Source of the DNA: DAOTYE01 sp034434915
GTDB lineage: Bacteria; Chloroflexota; Dehalococcoidia; Dehalococcoidales; RBG-16-60-22
Reading direction: 5' to 3'
Length of the DNA stretch: 64,000 nt
NCBI GenBank assembly: GCA_034434915.1
Contig: DAOTYE010000004.1
Span: 35,323 to 99,322 of the forward strand
In this document: in pieces, positions 1 to 9,120 of the stretch
Layout: every line of letters starts with the position of its first letter
Numbering within the stretch: the stretch's first letter is position 1
Position numbers and translations under genes: made by a program
The notes under the pieces: model-generated
The model's database searches: none
What the model was told of the DNA's origin: nothing
Seen by the model: the letters and a program-made list of their open reading frames with translations, nothing else

Positions 1-270
1 TGGACCGTAGAGTTCAAGCCGAAAGAGCTTGAGAGCGTGGCGGCACTGGATTACACCACGGTTGAAGTAATTGTTAAACCGCCACCTGAGACCATCGCTG
101 GCGATTATCAGATAAGCATCCGGGCTTCCGGCACCCAGGCCACTGCTCAGGAAATGCAAATCAGGGTTACCGTGGAAACGCCCACCCTCTGGGGCTGGAT
201 AGGCGTGGCGATTATCGCGGTGGTGATTGGCGGCTTAATCTTCATCTTTATGCGGTTCAGCAGGCGGTAA
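1..270 (+). CDS. C-terminal part of membrane-anchored NEW3-like protein (partial)
   Basis: The reading frame is open from base 1, so the gene begins before the window. The visible 89 residues contain a beta-rich segment (VEFKPKELESVAALDY, then GDYQISIRASG) typical of the end of a NEW3/Ig-like extracellular domain, followed by one transmembrane helix (about residues 63-83) and a short basic tail ending RFSRR. The stop codon lies 3 bases before the ABC ATPase gene, so it is probably the first visible member of a three-gene export operon. NEW3 membrane proteins commonly accompany ABC-2 exporters. The family call rests on a short fragment and is moderate. Confidence 0.6.
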   Translation, partial: WTVEFKPKELESVAALDYTTVEVIVKPPPETIAGDYQISIRASGTQATAQEMQIRVTVETPTLWGWIGVAIIAVVIGGLIFIFMRFSRR

Positions 271-273
271 GCC

Positions 274-1209
274 ATGAGTGAAGCTTTTGCCATTGAGACC
301 CATGACCTCACCAAGCGCTACGATGGGACAACCGTCGTTGACCACCTGAATTTGCACATCCGCGAAAATGAGGTCTTTGGACTGCTCGGTCCGAACGGAG
401 CCGGCAAAACCACCACCATCCTGATGTTGCTCGGCTTGACTGAGCCTGCCTCAGGAACGGCGCGTGTGTTCGGGTTTGACCCCGTCCGCGAGCCGCTCCA
501 GGTGAAAAAACTTGTCGGCTATCTGCCGGAGAAAGTGGGCTTTTATGAAAACCTCACCGCCCGGGAGAACCTCATGTTCATCACTGACCTCAATGGCATG
601 AGCTATAAAGAGGGACGCCTGCGCGCCAATGAGGTGCTGGAGATGGTGGGTTTGAAGGACAGGGCGGACATGACCGTGAACAAGTTCTCCCGCGGCATGA
701 AACAGCGCCTCGGCATCGCTGATGTCCTGGTCAAGAAGCCAAAGCTCGTTTTCCTTGATGAGCCCACATCCGGGCTTGACCCAGAGGGCATCAACCGCCT
801 CCTTGACCTCATCGCCAAACTGCCCAAGATGGGCACCACCGTTGTCCTTTCCTCTCACCAGCTCTACCAGGTGCAGAGAGTCTGTGATAGCGTGGGCATC
901 CTGAGCAAAGGCAAGATGGTCATTCAGGGCTCCATTCAAGAACTGGGCAGGAAAGCGCTAGCGGGTGGACGTTACGTCATTGAGGTGCAAACGGAAAACC
1001 CGACCGCTCAACTTGTTGACGTTATCCGGGGCATTAAGGGCGTCTCCAGCGTGGAAATTCAGGACAATAACCTGCTTATCACCACAGAGGCAGACCTGAG
1101 AGCAGAAATATCAAAAGCAATTGTGCAGAACAACTTTATGCTTATCCAGATGAAGATTCAGGAATTTTCCCTGGATGATATCTATATGAAATATTTCAAG
1201 GAGAATTGA
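274..1209 (+). CDS. ABC transporter ATP-binding protein (ABC-2 exporter type)
   Basis: A 311-residue nucleotide-binding subunit that powers the adjacent permease. Walker A GPNGAGKTT is at residues 39-47, the signature FSRGMKQRLGIADVL at about 137, and Walker B with D-loop LVFLDEPTSGLDPEG at about 158, followed by the switch region SSHQ. A C-terminal extension of about 80 residues (from ~230) is usual in CcmA/NatA/NosF-like ATPases. The permease overlaps its stop codon, indicating translational coupling. The substrate cannot be read from sequence. Confidence 0.92.
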   Translation: MSEAFAIETHDLTKRYDGTTVVDHLNLHIRENEVFGLLGPNGAGKTTTILMLLGLTEPASGTARVFGFDPVREPLQVKKLVGYLPEKVGFYENLTARENLMFITDLNGMSYKEGRLRANEVLEMVGLKDRADMTVNKFSRGMKQRLGIADVLVKKPKLVFLDEPTSGLDPEGINRLLDLIAKLPKMGTTVVLSSHQLYQVQRVCDSVGILSKGKMVIQGSIQELGRKALAGGRYVIEVQTENPTAQLVDVIRGIKGVSSVEIQDNNLLITTEADLRAEISKAIVQNNFMLIQMKIQEFSLDDIYMKYFKEN

Positions 1210-2141
1210 CAGTGGCGGCTATCCTGCGTAAAGAACTGGCGGACTATTTTACCAGCATACGGTTTATCATATTTTTTGCCCTGACATTTCTGGCGGCGGC
1301 GGCAGGTTTGCTGGCGGCTTCTCAGAGAATCCGCAGCTTCAACATACCGGAAGGCTTTGTTTTCCTGGGACTTTATACCACACCGGGGACAGTCCTGCCG
1401 TCACTCGCGACTCTGCTGACTTTCCTCATACCACTTATCGGCATTGCGCTTGGCTTTGATGCCATCAATAGTGAACGCACCGGAGGCACACTGAGCCGCA
1501 TCCTCTCTCAGCCAATCTTCAGGGATAGCGTCATCAACGGCAAGTTCCTCGCCGGCGTGGTTACCATGACGGTAATGATTGGCACCACCCTGGGGCTGGT
1601 CGCCGGCTACGGTTTAGCCATGATCGGCGTCCCGCCCAAGCCGGAGGAAATCATCCGGCTCTTCATCTTTTTGGTTCTGGCGATTGCCTACGGAGCATTC
1701 TGGCTGGGCCTTGCCATGCTCTTCTCCATAGTGCTAAAACGGGTGGCATCATCCTTGCTGATTTCACTGGGTGTCTGGTTATTTTTCAGCATCTTTATCT
1801 CGCTCGTTGCGCCGGCAATCGCCAACGCCATTTCGCCGATTTCACCAGGCGGGCAGGAGGCAGAAGCCATCCGCAACTATGAGATACAGCAGATGGTACT
1901 GCGCTTTTCGCCCAACACGCTTTTCCAAGAGGCGACCAATGCGCTTCTCCTGCCGATGATTGTAGGAAGTCTGGGAGCGGTTTCCTCCGCTCAGGCTTCT
2001 TTCATGATAGCCAACCCGCTGAGCTTCACCCAGAGCCTTGTCCTCGTCTGGCCACATCTTACCACCCTTATCAGCCTGAGCGTCATCTGCTTTGCCATAA
2101 GCTATGTGATGTTTATGCGGCAGGAAATCAGAGCTACCTGA
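1206..2141 (+). CDS. ABC-2 family transporter permease
   Basis: A 311-residue membrane protein with about six hydrophobic helices, including a long N-terminal helix right after the amphipathic start (VAAILRKELADYF) and a conserved SERTGGTLSRILSQPIFR stretch typical of the NosY/ABC-2 family. The TTG at 1206 overlaps the ATPase stop; a GTG at 1212 is an equally possible start. Together with the preceding two genes it forms an export module. A terminator hairpin follows at 2166. The transported substrate is unknown. Confidence 0.88.
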   Translation: MTVAAILRKELADYFTSIRFIIFFALTFLAAAAGLLAASQRIRSFNIPEGFVFLGLYTTPGTVLPSLATLLTFLIPLIGIALGFDAINSERTGGTLSRILSQPIFRDSVINGKFLAGVVTMTVMIGTTLGLVAGYGLAMIGVPPKPEEIIRLFIFLVLAIAYGAFWLGLAMLFSIVLKRVASSLLISLGVWLFFSIFISLVAPAIANAISPISPGGQEAEAIRNYEIQQMVLRFSPNTLFQEATNALLLPMIVGSLGAVSSAQASFMIANPLSFTQSLVLVWPHLTTLISLSVICFAISYVMFMRQEIRAT

Positions 2142-2165
2142 CACCAGCAATACAGGCAAAAATTT

Positions 2166-2196
2166 AGCGAGGGGTTTGAAAGCCCCTCGCTTTTTA
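2166..2196. terminator. Intrinsic terminator between convergent genes
   Basis: A 9-bp stem (AGCGAGGGG 2166-2174 with CCCCTCGCT 2183-2191) and an 8-nt loop, followed on the + strand by TTTT. It lies 25 bases past the ABC permease stop and 17 bases from the end of the convergent EF-G-like gene, so it mainly terminates the + strand operon. Confidence 0.85.
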
Positions 2197-2212
2197 TCTT
2201 CCCTTTAAATTC

Positions 2213-4291
2213 TCAGGCTTTTTCTTTCTCAGTTTCCTTCTCAGCCTGCCGTGCCTGGACTATCTTCTGGGCGATGTGCGCTGGCACTTCTTCATAATGG
2301 CTGAACTGCATGGTATAGGTGCCCCTGCCCTGGGTAAGTGAGCGCAAGTCAATAGCATAGCGCTGGACTTCCGCCAAAGGCACCTGTGCTTCAATAACAT
2401 TCTTATCACCATCAGGCGTCATGCCCATCACGCGACCACGCTTGGTATTCAAGTCGCTGAGGATATCGCCGGTGGTGTCCCCGGGCACAGTAATCTTGAT
2501 GTTTACAATCGGCTCAAGCAGAATAGGATTACCCTCAGCCAGCCCTTTCTTAAATGCGCCGGCGCCGGCAATCTTGAAACAGATATCAGACGAGTCAACA
2601 GGGTGGAAACTGCCGTCATAGAGCGTGGCCCTGACATCCACGACCGGAAAGCCGGCGAGAACGCCTTCATGCATCGCCTCTTTGACACCCTTCTCCACCG
2701 CCGGAATATAGTTGCGCGGCACCGCACCGCCTACCACCCTTTCCGTGAACTCAACGCCACTGCCCCTGGGCAATGGCTCCAGCTCCATGATGACATGCCC
2801 GTACTGCCCGTGACCACCGCTCTGCTTCTTATGCTTGAACTCAGCATTTGCTTTGGTGGTGATGGTCTCCTTATACGGCACCTTGGGAGTGGTCAGCTCT
2901 ACATTCACGCCGAACTTGCGCATCATCTTGTCAGCAGATACTGATACCTGCGTCTCGCCCATACCGTAGAGCACAGTTTCCCCGGTGTCCGGGTCGCGCT
3001 GGACCTTGAGGGTGGGGTCTTCATCGGCAATTCTGCTCAGAGCCGCACCGAGCTTGTCCAGGTCCGCTTTTGTCTTGGGATAGACCGCCATGCCGTAGAT
3101 AGGCTCAGGAAACTTAAGAGGCGGCAGTTTTACCGGCTTGTCCTGTCTGCACAAGGTATCTCCGGTGCCGGTCACATTGAGCTTGGCTACTGCGCCGATA
3201 TCTCCGGCTGTGATTTTAGCCACCGGCTCCTGGGTTTTTCCTCTCAGAATGAATAGCTGTCCGATACGCTCCGCACTGCCCCTGCTGGAGTTCCACACCA
3301 CAGAGTTGCTCTCAATGGCGCCACTGAAGATGCGGAAGTAGGTCAGCTTGCCCACGTATGGGTCAGCGCTTGTCTTGAAAACAAGCGCGGCAAGAGGCGC
3401 GTCTTCCGCTGGCTTCATTTTCTGCTCTGTGGAATCGCTCAGGATAACAAACTCGCGCTCCTTCGGTGAGGGCAGGTAGTCATAAATGGCATCAAGCAAG
3501 AAATTCATGCCGAAGTTCTGAAGCGCCGAACCCGCCAGCACCGGTACGATGCGGCCGGTAGCTACACCCTGCCGCAGACCGTTTTTCAGCTCTTCCGGAG
3601 TCAATTCTCCGCCGCCCAGGTACTTCTCAATGAGCTTATCGTCAGTCTCCGCAATGGCTTCCACCAGCTTTTCGCGGAAGGAGGCCACCCTGTCTTTAAG
3701 GTCAGCTGGCATCTCAGTTTCCTTAGCCGGGGAGCCGGTGAATGCTTTCAGCGTCATAAGGTCAACAACGCCCTTAAACCCGGTATGTGCGCCTATGGCT
3801 ACCTGCACCGGCAGGCATTTATTGCCCAGTTTGGTGCGGATGGCTTCCACGGTGCGGAAGAAATCAGCGTTCTCACGGTCCATCTTGTTCACAAAGATGA
3901 TGCGCGGCAACTGCGCTTCCTCGCAGTACTTCCAGACCTGCTCTGTGCCCACCTCTACGCCGGAGGCGGCGCACACAGCAATGACAGCGCTCTCACTCAC
4001 GCGCATCGCCGCGATGACATCAGCTACAAAGTCAGCATAGCCCGGGGTATCAATAATATTGATTTTGGTGTCGCGCCACTGGCACGGCAAAAGAGATAGC
4101 TTGATGCTTATTTTGCGCTTGACTTCATCCGGGTCATAGTCACCGGTGGTGCTCCCTTCGTCAACCTTGCCCATTCTGTTTATGGCGCCGGCGGTGAAGA
4201 GAATGGCTTCACCCATTGATGTTTTGCCGGCACCTGAGTGGGAAAGGAGCACAGTATTGCGGATTTTGTCTAAAGTAACCTGCTGTGCCAT
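2213..4291 (-). CDS. Elongation factor G-like translational GTPase (EF-G2 type paralogue)
   Basis: A 692-residue protein with the full EF-G domain order: GTPase, beta barrel II, III, IV and V. The P-loop is SHSGAGKTS (17-25) instead of the AHIDAGKT of housekeeping EF-G, and NKMD is at 135-138. The G3 motif reads DTPGY (81-85), where canonical EF-G has DTPGH; that histidine activates GTP hydrolysis. These are features of the EF-G2/EF-G-like group. It stands alone, outside any str operon (rpsL-rpsG-fusA), so the true fusA is probably elsewhere. The C-terminus ends in a charged tail rich in E and K. Confidence 0.85.
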   Translation of the reverse strand: MAQQVTLDKIRNTVLLSHSGAGKTSMGEAILFTAGAINRMGKVDEGSTTGDYDPDEVKRKISIKLSLLPCQWRDTKINIIDTPGYADFVADVIAAMRVSESAVIAVCAASGVEVGTEQVWKYCEEAQLPRIIFVNKMDRENADFFRTVEAIRTKLGNKCLPVQVAIGAHTGFKGVVDLMTLKAFTGSPAKETEMPADLKDRVASFREKLVEAIAETDDKLIEKYLGGGELTPEELKNGLRQGVATGRIVPVLAGSALQNFGMNFLLDAIYDYLPSPKEREFVILSDSTEQKMKPAEDAPLAALVFKTSADPYVGKLTYFRIFSGAIESNSVVWNSSRGSAERIGQLFILRGKTQEPVAKITAGDIGAVAKLNVTGTGDTLCRQDKPVKLPPLKFPEPIYGMAVYPKTKADLDKLGAALSRIADEDPTLKVQRDPDTGETVLYGMGETQVSVSADKMMRKFGVNVELTTPKVPYKETITTKANAEFKHKKQSGGHGQYGHVIMELEPLPRGSGVEFTERVVGGAVPRNYIPAVEKGVKEAMHEGVLAGFPVVDVRATLYDGSFHPVDSSDICFKIAGAGAFKKGLAEGNPILLEPIVNIKITVPGDTTGDILSDLNTKRGRVMGMTPDGDKNVIEAQVPLAEVQRYAIDLRSLTQGRGTYTMQFSHYEEVPAHIAQKIVQARQAEKETEKEKA

Positions 4292-4366
4292 GGTATCACC
4301 TGCTCTCTAGGTAACGTTACGGAATACTATTATACCCGCAATGAGGGCATGACGGCAAATGTGGCG

Positions 4367-5095
4367 CTAGAAATCAGGAATGGGCGGGAGAGCGCGTTTA
4401 TGGGCATTAGCATTCAGCCTGGCTTCTATCTTCGCCTTGATTTCCGGCGGGACTCTGCCACCCAGCAGGTAGCCGTCAACAAAATCGTAGCTGAAGCCTA
4501 ATTCTCCCTCTGAAGTCTGCCCTGCCCACAGTCCGGCTGACGGAGGCTTGGCGATAATTTCTTCCGGCACTCCGAGAAACCTAGCAAGCTCTTTCACCTG
4601 CCGTTTGACCAGATTGCCCAGGGGCATGATGTCCACACCGCCATCGCCATACTTGGTGAAATAGCCCACCGCCAGCTCGCTCCGATTACTTGAGCCCACC
4701 ACCAGGTATTTGAGCTGGTTGGCGATGTAGTATAGAGTGACCATCCTGAGCCTTGACTTGAGATTGGCTTGCGCCAGACGGCGGTCAGCCTCGTCCTTTT
4801 TGAAATCGGGCAGGAGCTTTACCAGTTTTTCAAAAATTTCGTCAAGGCAGACTTCAACAGTGGAGATACCAAATTTTTCCGCCACCAGCAGGGCATGGGC
4901 TTTATCCTGCTCATTGCTGTAGCACGGCATGATGACGCCCAGCGTGGCATCAGGAAGCGCCTTCTTACATACTGCCGCCAGCAGGGAGGAATCAATACCG
5001 CCACTCAGTCCAATCACCACCCCCTTACACCCCGCTGTCTTCACCTTTTCCTTCAGCCAGATAATCAGTTTATCCACCAATTGTGCATTATCCAT
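4367..5095 (-). CDS. nadE: NH3-dependent NAD+ synthetase
   Basis: A 242-residue protein of the short, ammonia-dependent type that amidates nicotinic acid adenine dinucleotide to NAD+. The ATP-pyrophosphatase loop SGGIDSS is at residues 31-37; SSNRSELAVGYFTKYGDGGVD and the KPPSAGLWAGQTSEGELG segment are NadE signatures. There is no glutaminase domain, so ammonia must come from outside the polypeptide. The gene is monocistronic, transcribed toward the EF-G-like gene and divergent from fmdB. Confidence 0.93.
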   Translation of the reverse strand: MDNAQLVDKLIIWLKEKVKTAGCKGVVIGLSGGIDSSLLAAVCKKALPDATLGVIMPCYSNEQDKAHALLVAEKFGISTVEVCLDEIFEKLVKLLPDFKKDEADRRLAQANLKSRLRMVTLYYIANQLKYLVVGSSNRSELAVGYFTKYGDGGVDIMPLGNLVKRQVKELARFLGVPEEIIAKPPSAGLWAGQTSEGELGFSYDFVDGYLLGGRVPPEIKAKIEARLNANAHKRALPPIPDF

Positions 5096-5167
5096 AAAGC
5101 CCTCCGCGCGAGTTGTAACCAGTATACCCGCCTGTGGGCACTGTGGTCAAAACCCGTCAGAACATGC

Positions 5168-5196
5168 TTGACCCCTCTGCGGAAAAGACGTAAACT
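5168..5196 (+). promoter_or_regulatory. Putative sigma-70 promoter for fmdB-DUF763
   Basis: TTGACC (5168-5173), a 17-base spacer and TAAACT (5191-5196) lie about 20 bases before the fmdB start. The -35 is a close match and the -10 weaker (4 of 6). Confidence 0.45.
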
Positions 5197-5214
5197 TAAA
5201 ACGGGTGAGATGAA

Positions 5215-5445
5215 ATGCCCATCTATGAATACGTCTGCAATGAATGCGGATGCAAGTTTGAGCTGATGCGCCCCATCAGTCAGGCTGATGACAGAGCTGA
5301 CTGCCCCAAGTGCCAGAAAACTGCCCGCAGGACTGTTTCCCGGTTTGCTTCTTTTTCTAAAAGCGCTTCCGGCGCCAGCACGGCCATCGGCGGCAGTTCA
5401 TGCAGTGGCTGTAGCTCCTCCAGTTGTGCCACCTGCGGACACTAA
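5215..5445 (+). CDS. FmdB family zinc-ribbon protein
   Basis: A 76-residue protein that starts with the classic FmdB core MPIYEYVCNECGCKFE and carries two CxxC pairs (CNEC and CPKC) forming a zinc ribbon. The C-terminal third is Ser/Gly/Cys-rich (SSCSGCSSSSCATCGH) and may bind additional metal. FmdB proteins are poorly understood, with suggested regulatory roles. The stop is 11 bases before the DUF763 start, so the two genes are probably co-transcribed. Confidence 0.88.
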   Translation: MPIYEYVCNECGCKFELMRPISQADDRADCPKCQKTARRTVSRFASFSKSASGASTAIGGSSCSGCSSSSCATCGH

Positions 5446-5456
5446 CCGGAGCAAAT

Positions 5457-6545
5457 GTGGCTACACGCACCGGCATCGCCAATCTGCCTCTCCACCACGG
5501 CAAAGCTCCACCCTGGCTTTTCCAGCGCATGGTAAGGCTGGCGCGGGAAATCACCATCGCCATCGTAATTGAGTTCGGTCCGGAAGAAGTGCTGAGACGG
5601 CTCTCCCACCCTTACTGGTTCCAGGCACTGGGCTGTGTGCTGGGCTTTGACTGGCACTCCAGCGGGGTGACCACTACCCTCTGCGGCGCACTCAAGGAGG
5701 GGTTAAAAGGAATGGAACGCCGCCTCGGTTTGTTCGTCGCCGGCGGCAAGGGCAGGACATCGCGCCAGACCCCGGGTGAAATAGAGACCTGGGGCGACCG
5801 TCTTTCCCTTAATCCGGCACCTCTGGTATATGCCAGCCGCATGTCCGCCAAAGTAGACAGTGCCGCCCTCCAGGACGGCTACCAGCTCTACCACCACACC
5901 TTCTTGTTCACCAGCAAAGGCTTCTGGGCGGTGGTGCAACAGGGAATGAACGAGACCAACCGCTACGCCCGCCGTTACCACTGGCTGGGGGAGACGGTGA
6001 GCGACTTCGTCAATGAACCACACGCCGGCATCCTTACTGAAAAAACAGGCACCGCCCTGAACCTGGTGGCAAGCGAAAGCTCCCCGGCGCGGATTACCAT
6101 CACCGGTATTGCCACTGAAGAAAAGCCGGAGAAAGTCATCGCTGACCTGAAAAAGTTGAAAACGCTGACCCTGCCCCGCCGCCATGAAATAATGTTGAAT
6201 GACCTCCACCCTGATAGTTTGAGCAAAATTGTCCTCAGCACCTATGAGCGCCAGCCGCAGAACTTTGAGCAGTTGCTGAGCCTGCCCGGCGTGGGACCAA
6301 AGACCATCCGCGCCCTGAGCCTTATCTCGGAATTGATTTACGGCGTCCCGCCCAGCTACCGCGACCCCGCCCGCTATAGCTTTGCCCACGGCGGCAAGGA
6401 CGGTATCCCATACCCAGTGGACAGGAAGACATACGACCAGAGCATTGAAGTCTTGCACCGTGCTATTATAAAGGCAAAGCTTGGACTGAGTGAAAAGAAC
6501 GAGGCAATGAACAGATTGGGCAGAATGAGCAGTGAACTAGCTTGA
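5457..6545 (+). CDS. DUF763 domain protein
   Basis: About 362 residues. The family's N-terminus (RTGIANLPLHHGKAP) appears directly after a GTG at 5457, which has GGAG 5 bases upstream, so this start is preferred over an ATG at 5424 that would overlap fmdB. A helix-hairpin-helix-like motif LPGVGPKTIRALSL lies near residue 285, suggesting nucleic-acid contact. Several conserved His and Trp residues (RYHWLGE) are present. The function of DUF763 is not established; a link to DNA or RNA is only inferred from the HhH. Confidence 0.85.
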   Translation: MATRTGIANLPLHHGKAPPWLFQRMVRLAREITIAIVIEFGPEEVLRRLSHPYWFQALGCVLGFDWHSSGVTTTLCGALKEGLKGMERRLGLFVAGGKGRTSRQTPGEIETWGDRLSLNPAPLVYASRMSAKVDSAALQDGYQLYHHTFLFTSKGFWAVVQQGMNETNRYARRYHWLGETVSDFVNEPHAGILTEKTGTALNLVASESSPARITITGIATEEKPEKVIADLKKLKTLTLPRRHEIMLNDLHPDSLSKIVLSTYERQPQNFEQLLSLPGVGPKTIRALSLISELIYGVPPSYRDPARYSFAHGGKDGIPYPVDRKTYDQSIEVLHRAIIKAKLGLSEKNEAMNRLGRMSSELA

Positions 6546-6560
6546 AAGGAGCGCTAACCG

Positions 6561-7865
6561 ATGTCAAACGCAGAGCTCGCCAGAAGGGCAAACAAAGTAT
6601 TAGCCGGCGCCCATACTAACCTGCCGGGCAGCGGTTTTTCCCCCCGTTTTATCGTCAGGGCTGAGGGATGTCATCTCTGGGACGCGGACGGGAAAGAGTA
6701 TATTGACTTTGTCCTATCAGCGGGACCGCTCATCTTCGGGCACAATAACCCGGAATACATTCAGGCGCTGAAGCAACAACTGGATGTGTTGTGGTCGCTG
6801 AACTCCACCATTTATCAGGAAGCGGCGATAGAGGTGGAGGCGGCGGAAAAAATCGCCCAGCACGTGCCCTGCGCGGAAAAAGTCCATTTTAACCCCACTG
6901 GCACGGAGACTGTCCAGCTTGCCCTCAGGCTTGCCCGCGCCTATACCCGCCGCCCTTATTTCATCCGCTTTGAAGGGCATTATCACGGCTGGTTTGACAA
7001 TATCCTGGGCGGAAGCGTGGCTGAAACAACAGAAGAAAAACCTTTTCCTATAGAAAACCCGGAAACGCTGACAGCCGCCGGCAGAGACCCGGCGTCCTTA
7101 AAACAGGGCTTCCTCCTGCCGTGGAACGATGCCGATGTTCTGGAACAGGTCCTCAAAAAATACGGGGAAGAAGTGGCGCTGGTTATCATGGAGCCAATCC
7201 TGTGCAATGCCGGCTGTTGTCCGCCCAGGCAGGGGTATCTGGAAAAAGTGAGAGAGCTATGCACGAAGTACGGCGTCGTCCTGTGCTTTGACGAGGTCAT
7301 CACCGGTTTCAGAGTAGGGCTTAGCTGTGCCCAGGGCATGCTGGGAGTGACGCCGGACATCGCCACCTTCGGCAAAGCGATGGCGGGCGGTCTTCCGCTG
7401 GCTGGTTTTGCCGGCAGGAAAGACATGATGGACCTCATGCTACAGGGAAAAGTGACTTCTGGAGGGACCTTCGGCAGATATCCTCTGGGCATGGCTGGCG
7501 TGGTGGCAAGCGTAAAGATTCTGGAAAAGGACAACGGCGCGTTCTACCGGAAGATTGACCGCACCCAGAAGCGCCTGGAGGACGGACTGCGGGAAATCAG
7601 CAAGCGGCGCGGCATACCCCTGTTCATTCAGGGCACAAGAGGCGTCTTCATCACCCGCTTCATGGATACGGACAAGAAGGTGGCCTATACCGTCAGGGAC
7701 TTCAAGGGAGTGGACGCTCAGAAGGAGCGGCGCTGGGCGGAGATGATGGCAGAGGAAGGGATTATCCTCATGTTCGGCGGCAGGTTTTATATCAGCTCTG
7801 CCCACACTGATGCTGATATAGACCGGGCGCTTGAGTGTGCGGATAAAGTGATGGGGAGAATGTAG
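6561..7865 (+). CDS. Class-III aminotransferase, glutamate-1-semialdehyde aminomutase-like
   Basis: A 434-residue PLP enzyme of the HemL/aspartate-aminotransferase-family group. The PLP lysine is in TFGKAMAGGLPL (about K272); the cofactor aspartate is in VLCFDEVITGFR. GTETVQLALRLARAYT near the N-terminus binds the phosphate. Similarity is to HemL-like mutases, but no other heme genes are nearby and the specificity of these paralogues is often unassigned, so no gene symbol is given. It follows DUF763 by 15 bases with AAAGGAG before the ATG. Confidence 0.8.
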   Translation: MSNAELARRANKVLAGAHTNLPGSGFSPRFIVRAEGCHLWDADGKEYIDFVLSAGPLIFGHNNPEYIQALKQQLDVLWSLNSTIYQEAAIEVEAAEKIAQHVPCAEKVHFNPTGTETVQLALRLARAYTRRPYFIRFEGHYHGWFDNILGGSVAETTEEKPFPIENPETLTAAGRDPASLKQGFLLPWNDADVLEQVLKKYGEEVALVIMEPILCNAGCCPPRQGYLEKVRELCTKYGVVLCFDEVITGFRVGLSCAQGMLGVTPDIATFGKAMAGGLPLAGFAGRKDMMDLMLQGKVTSGGTFGRYPLGMAGVVASVKILEKDNGAFYRKIDRTQKRLEDGLREISKRRGIPLFIQGTRGVFITRFMDTDKKVAYTVRDFKGVDAQKERRWAEMMAEEGIILMFGGRFYISSAHTDADIDRALECADKVMGRM

Positions 7866-8041
7866 GCAAGAAAGCCTTCAGCCCGGCGTGTCAGAGAGTT
7901 CGTGAGATATGCACAGGATGAGTACGAGACCGGTTATGAGGTCAGTATAGCGCTAATGAGCGCGCTATTTACTATTTAACAGAGCGACCGGCTCATTGCG
8001 TTCCCCGTTCAGCACATCGCCTGAAGCATACTGAGGTTACT

Positions 8042-8248
8042 TCAGTGGCAGGTCATAGACGCGCCGTTGCTTTTATAGTAGTGCCCGCCGGAAGTATCCA
8101 TCAGTTTGCTGATGCCTTCATTATTTTCCCAGAGCAGTGAGACAGCGCACTCAAGATAGTGCTTGGACAGCAGGTAGCCAACCGCCTGTGAGGCAAGGAG
8201 TGCTGGTATGCCCAGCCGGCGATACTGCGGCTTTATGCCCAGGAACAT
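8042..8248 (-). pseudogene. GNAT acetyltransferase remnant
   Basis: An open frame of about 68 residues that contains only the acetyl-CoA binding part of a GNAT protein (FLGIKPQYRRLGIPALL, an R/Q-x-x-R-x-G loop) and a C-terminal ENNEGISKL...GGHYYK segment. The N-terminal half of a normal GNAT protein is absent: the frame is closed by a stop codon about 45 bases upstream, next to the end of the neighbouring HAD gene. Neither end has a good ribosome binding site. It is best read as a decaying fragment. The surrounding stretch 7866-8041 shows no gene. Confidence 0.6.
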
Positions 8249-8293
8249 GCCTCTAACCGCGCGTCTCCAAATGGTATTTCTTCAATGGTGAGG

Positions 8294-8977
8294 CTATTTG
8301 CAAGCATCTTTATCACCCGGCAATGCCAGTTTCTTCAGACCGCCGATGACATCATTGAAATCCTCAAACGGGGTGTGGGGTATCCTCTCTTCCCGGCAGA
8401 GCTCCAGAAGAGAACCGCGGGCAAAAGTATGATGAGCCTCACGCGCGGGGTAAATATCAGATGAGCCATCTCCGATATAGATGACACGGTAGCCCTGCTC
8501 CCGGTACCGCCGGGTGAAAAACGTCTTGAAGTGGTCATCAATATACCTGCCGTCAGGGGTGAAGAACTTCACTTCAAGTCCCTCCGGCTTGAAAGTGGTG
8601 CGCGCCGCAAAGACTCTCAGATGGTTCAGACCGGCTTCCTTCAGCACATAGTCAATATAAAAATCCAGCCCGTTGCTGGTGACGATGAAGTCATAGCCTT
8701 TCTGCCGGCAATAAGCCAGCAACTCCCTGAAGCCGGGGCGAATCTTCACCGCCCGTTTCTTCAAGAAGTCAAGAAGGGTGTCTTTACTTTCTTTTACCGC
8801 ACTGAAGAGGATGCGATTGAACTCCCCCACCGTCAGTTTCTCCGCCTTGTAATCATCCAAGTATTTGCGCCAGTCCTTTTCGCCAAAGGCGTCAAGGAGA
8901 AGAAAGCTGATATCTTCTTCAGTAACGGTGCCATCAAAATCGCACTGAACGATTGTTTTCTTCAAGGGTGGAGACAT
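8294..8977 (-). CDS. HAD-IB family phosphatase, MtnX/SerB-like
   Basis: A 227-residue haloacid-dehalogenase phosphatase. Motif I is CDFDGTVTEED (nucleophile D13, acid/base D15), motif II TSN at about residue 100, and motif IV GDGSSD with the two metal-binding aspartates. The order and length fit the MtnX group (2-hydroxy-3-keto-5-methylthiopentenyl-1-phosphate phosphatase) and relatives. No methionine-salvage genes are adjacent, so the substrate is not assigned. Confidence 0.82.
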   Translation of the reverse strand: MSPPLKKTIVQCDFDGTVTEEDISFLLLDAFGEKDWRKYLDDYKAEKLTVGEFNRILFSAVKESKDTLLDFLKKRAVKIRPGFRELLAYCRQKGYDFIVTSNGLDFYIDYVLKEAGLNHLRVFAARTTFKPEGLEVKFFTPDGRYIDDHFKTFFTRRYREQGYRVIYIGDGSSDIYPAREAHHTFARGSLLELCREERIPHTPFEDFNDVIGGLKKLALPGDKDACK

Positions 8978-9120
8978 GGATAATTAGAGACTCCTTATAA
9001 AACAAAAAGTGGGTGTGCCCATTTTCACTATACAGGAGAGCTATCTTCAGGGTCAAATGGAGAAATTCACCTGTGGCAGTCAAGACCTGCTGATGCTAAA
9101 ATAAAATCGGTTATCCGGCG

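Noticed and set aside
451..939. 162-codon open frame on the minus strand inside the ABC ATPase gene
   Set aside because: Fully antisense to a clear ABC ATPase; no family motif. The same applies to 5703-6458 (-), 13058-14086 (+), 38963-39622 (+) and 40695-41555 (-), which mirror DUF763, uvrC, ade and tuf.
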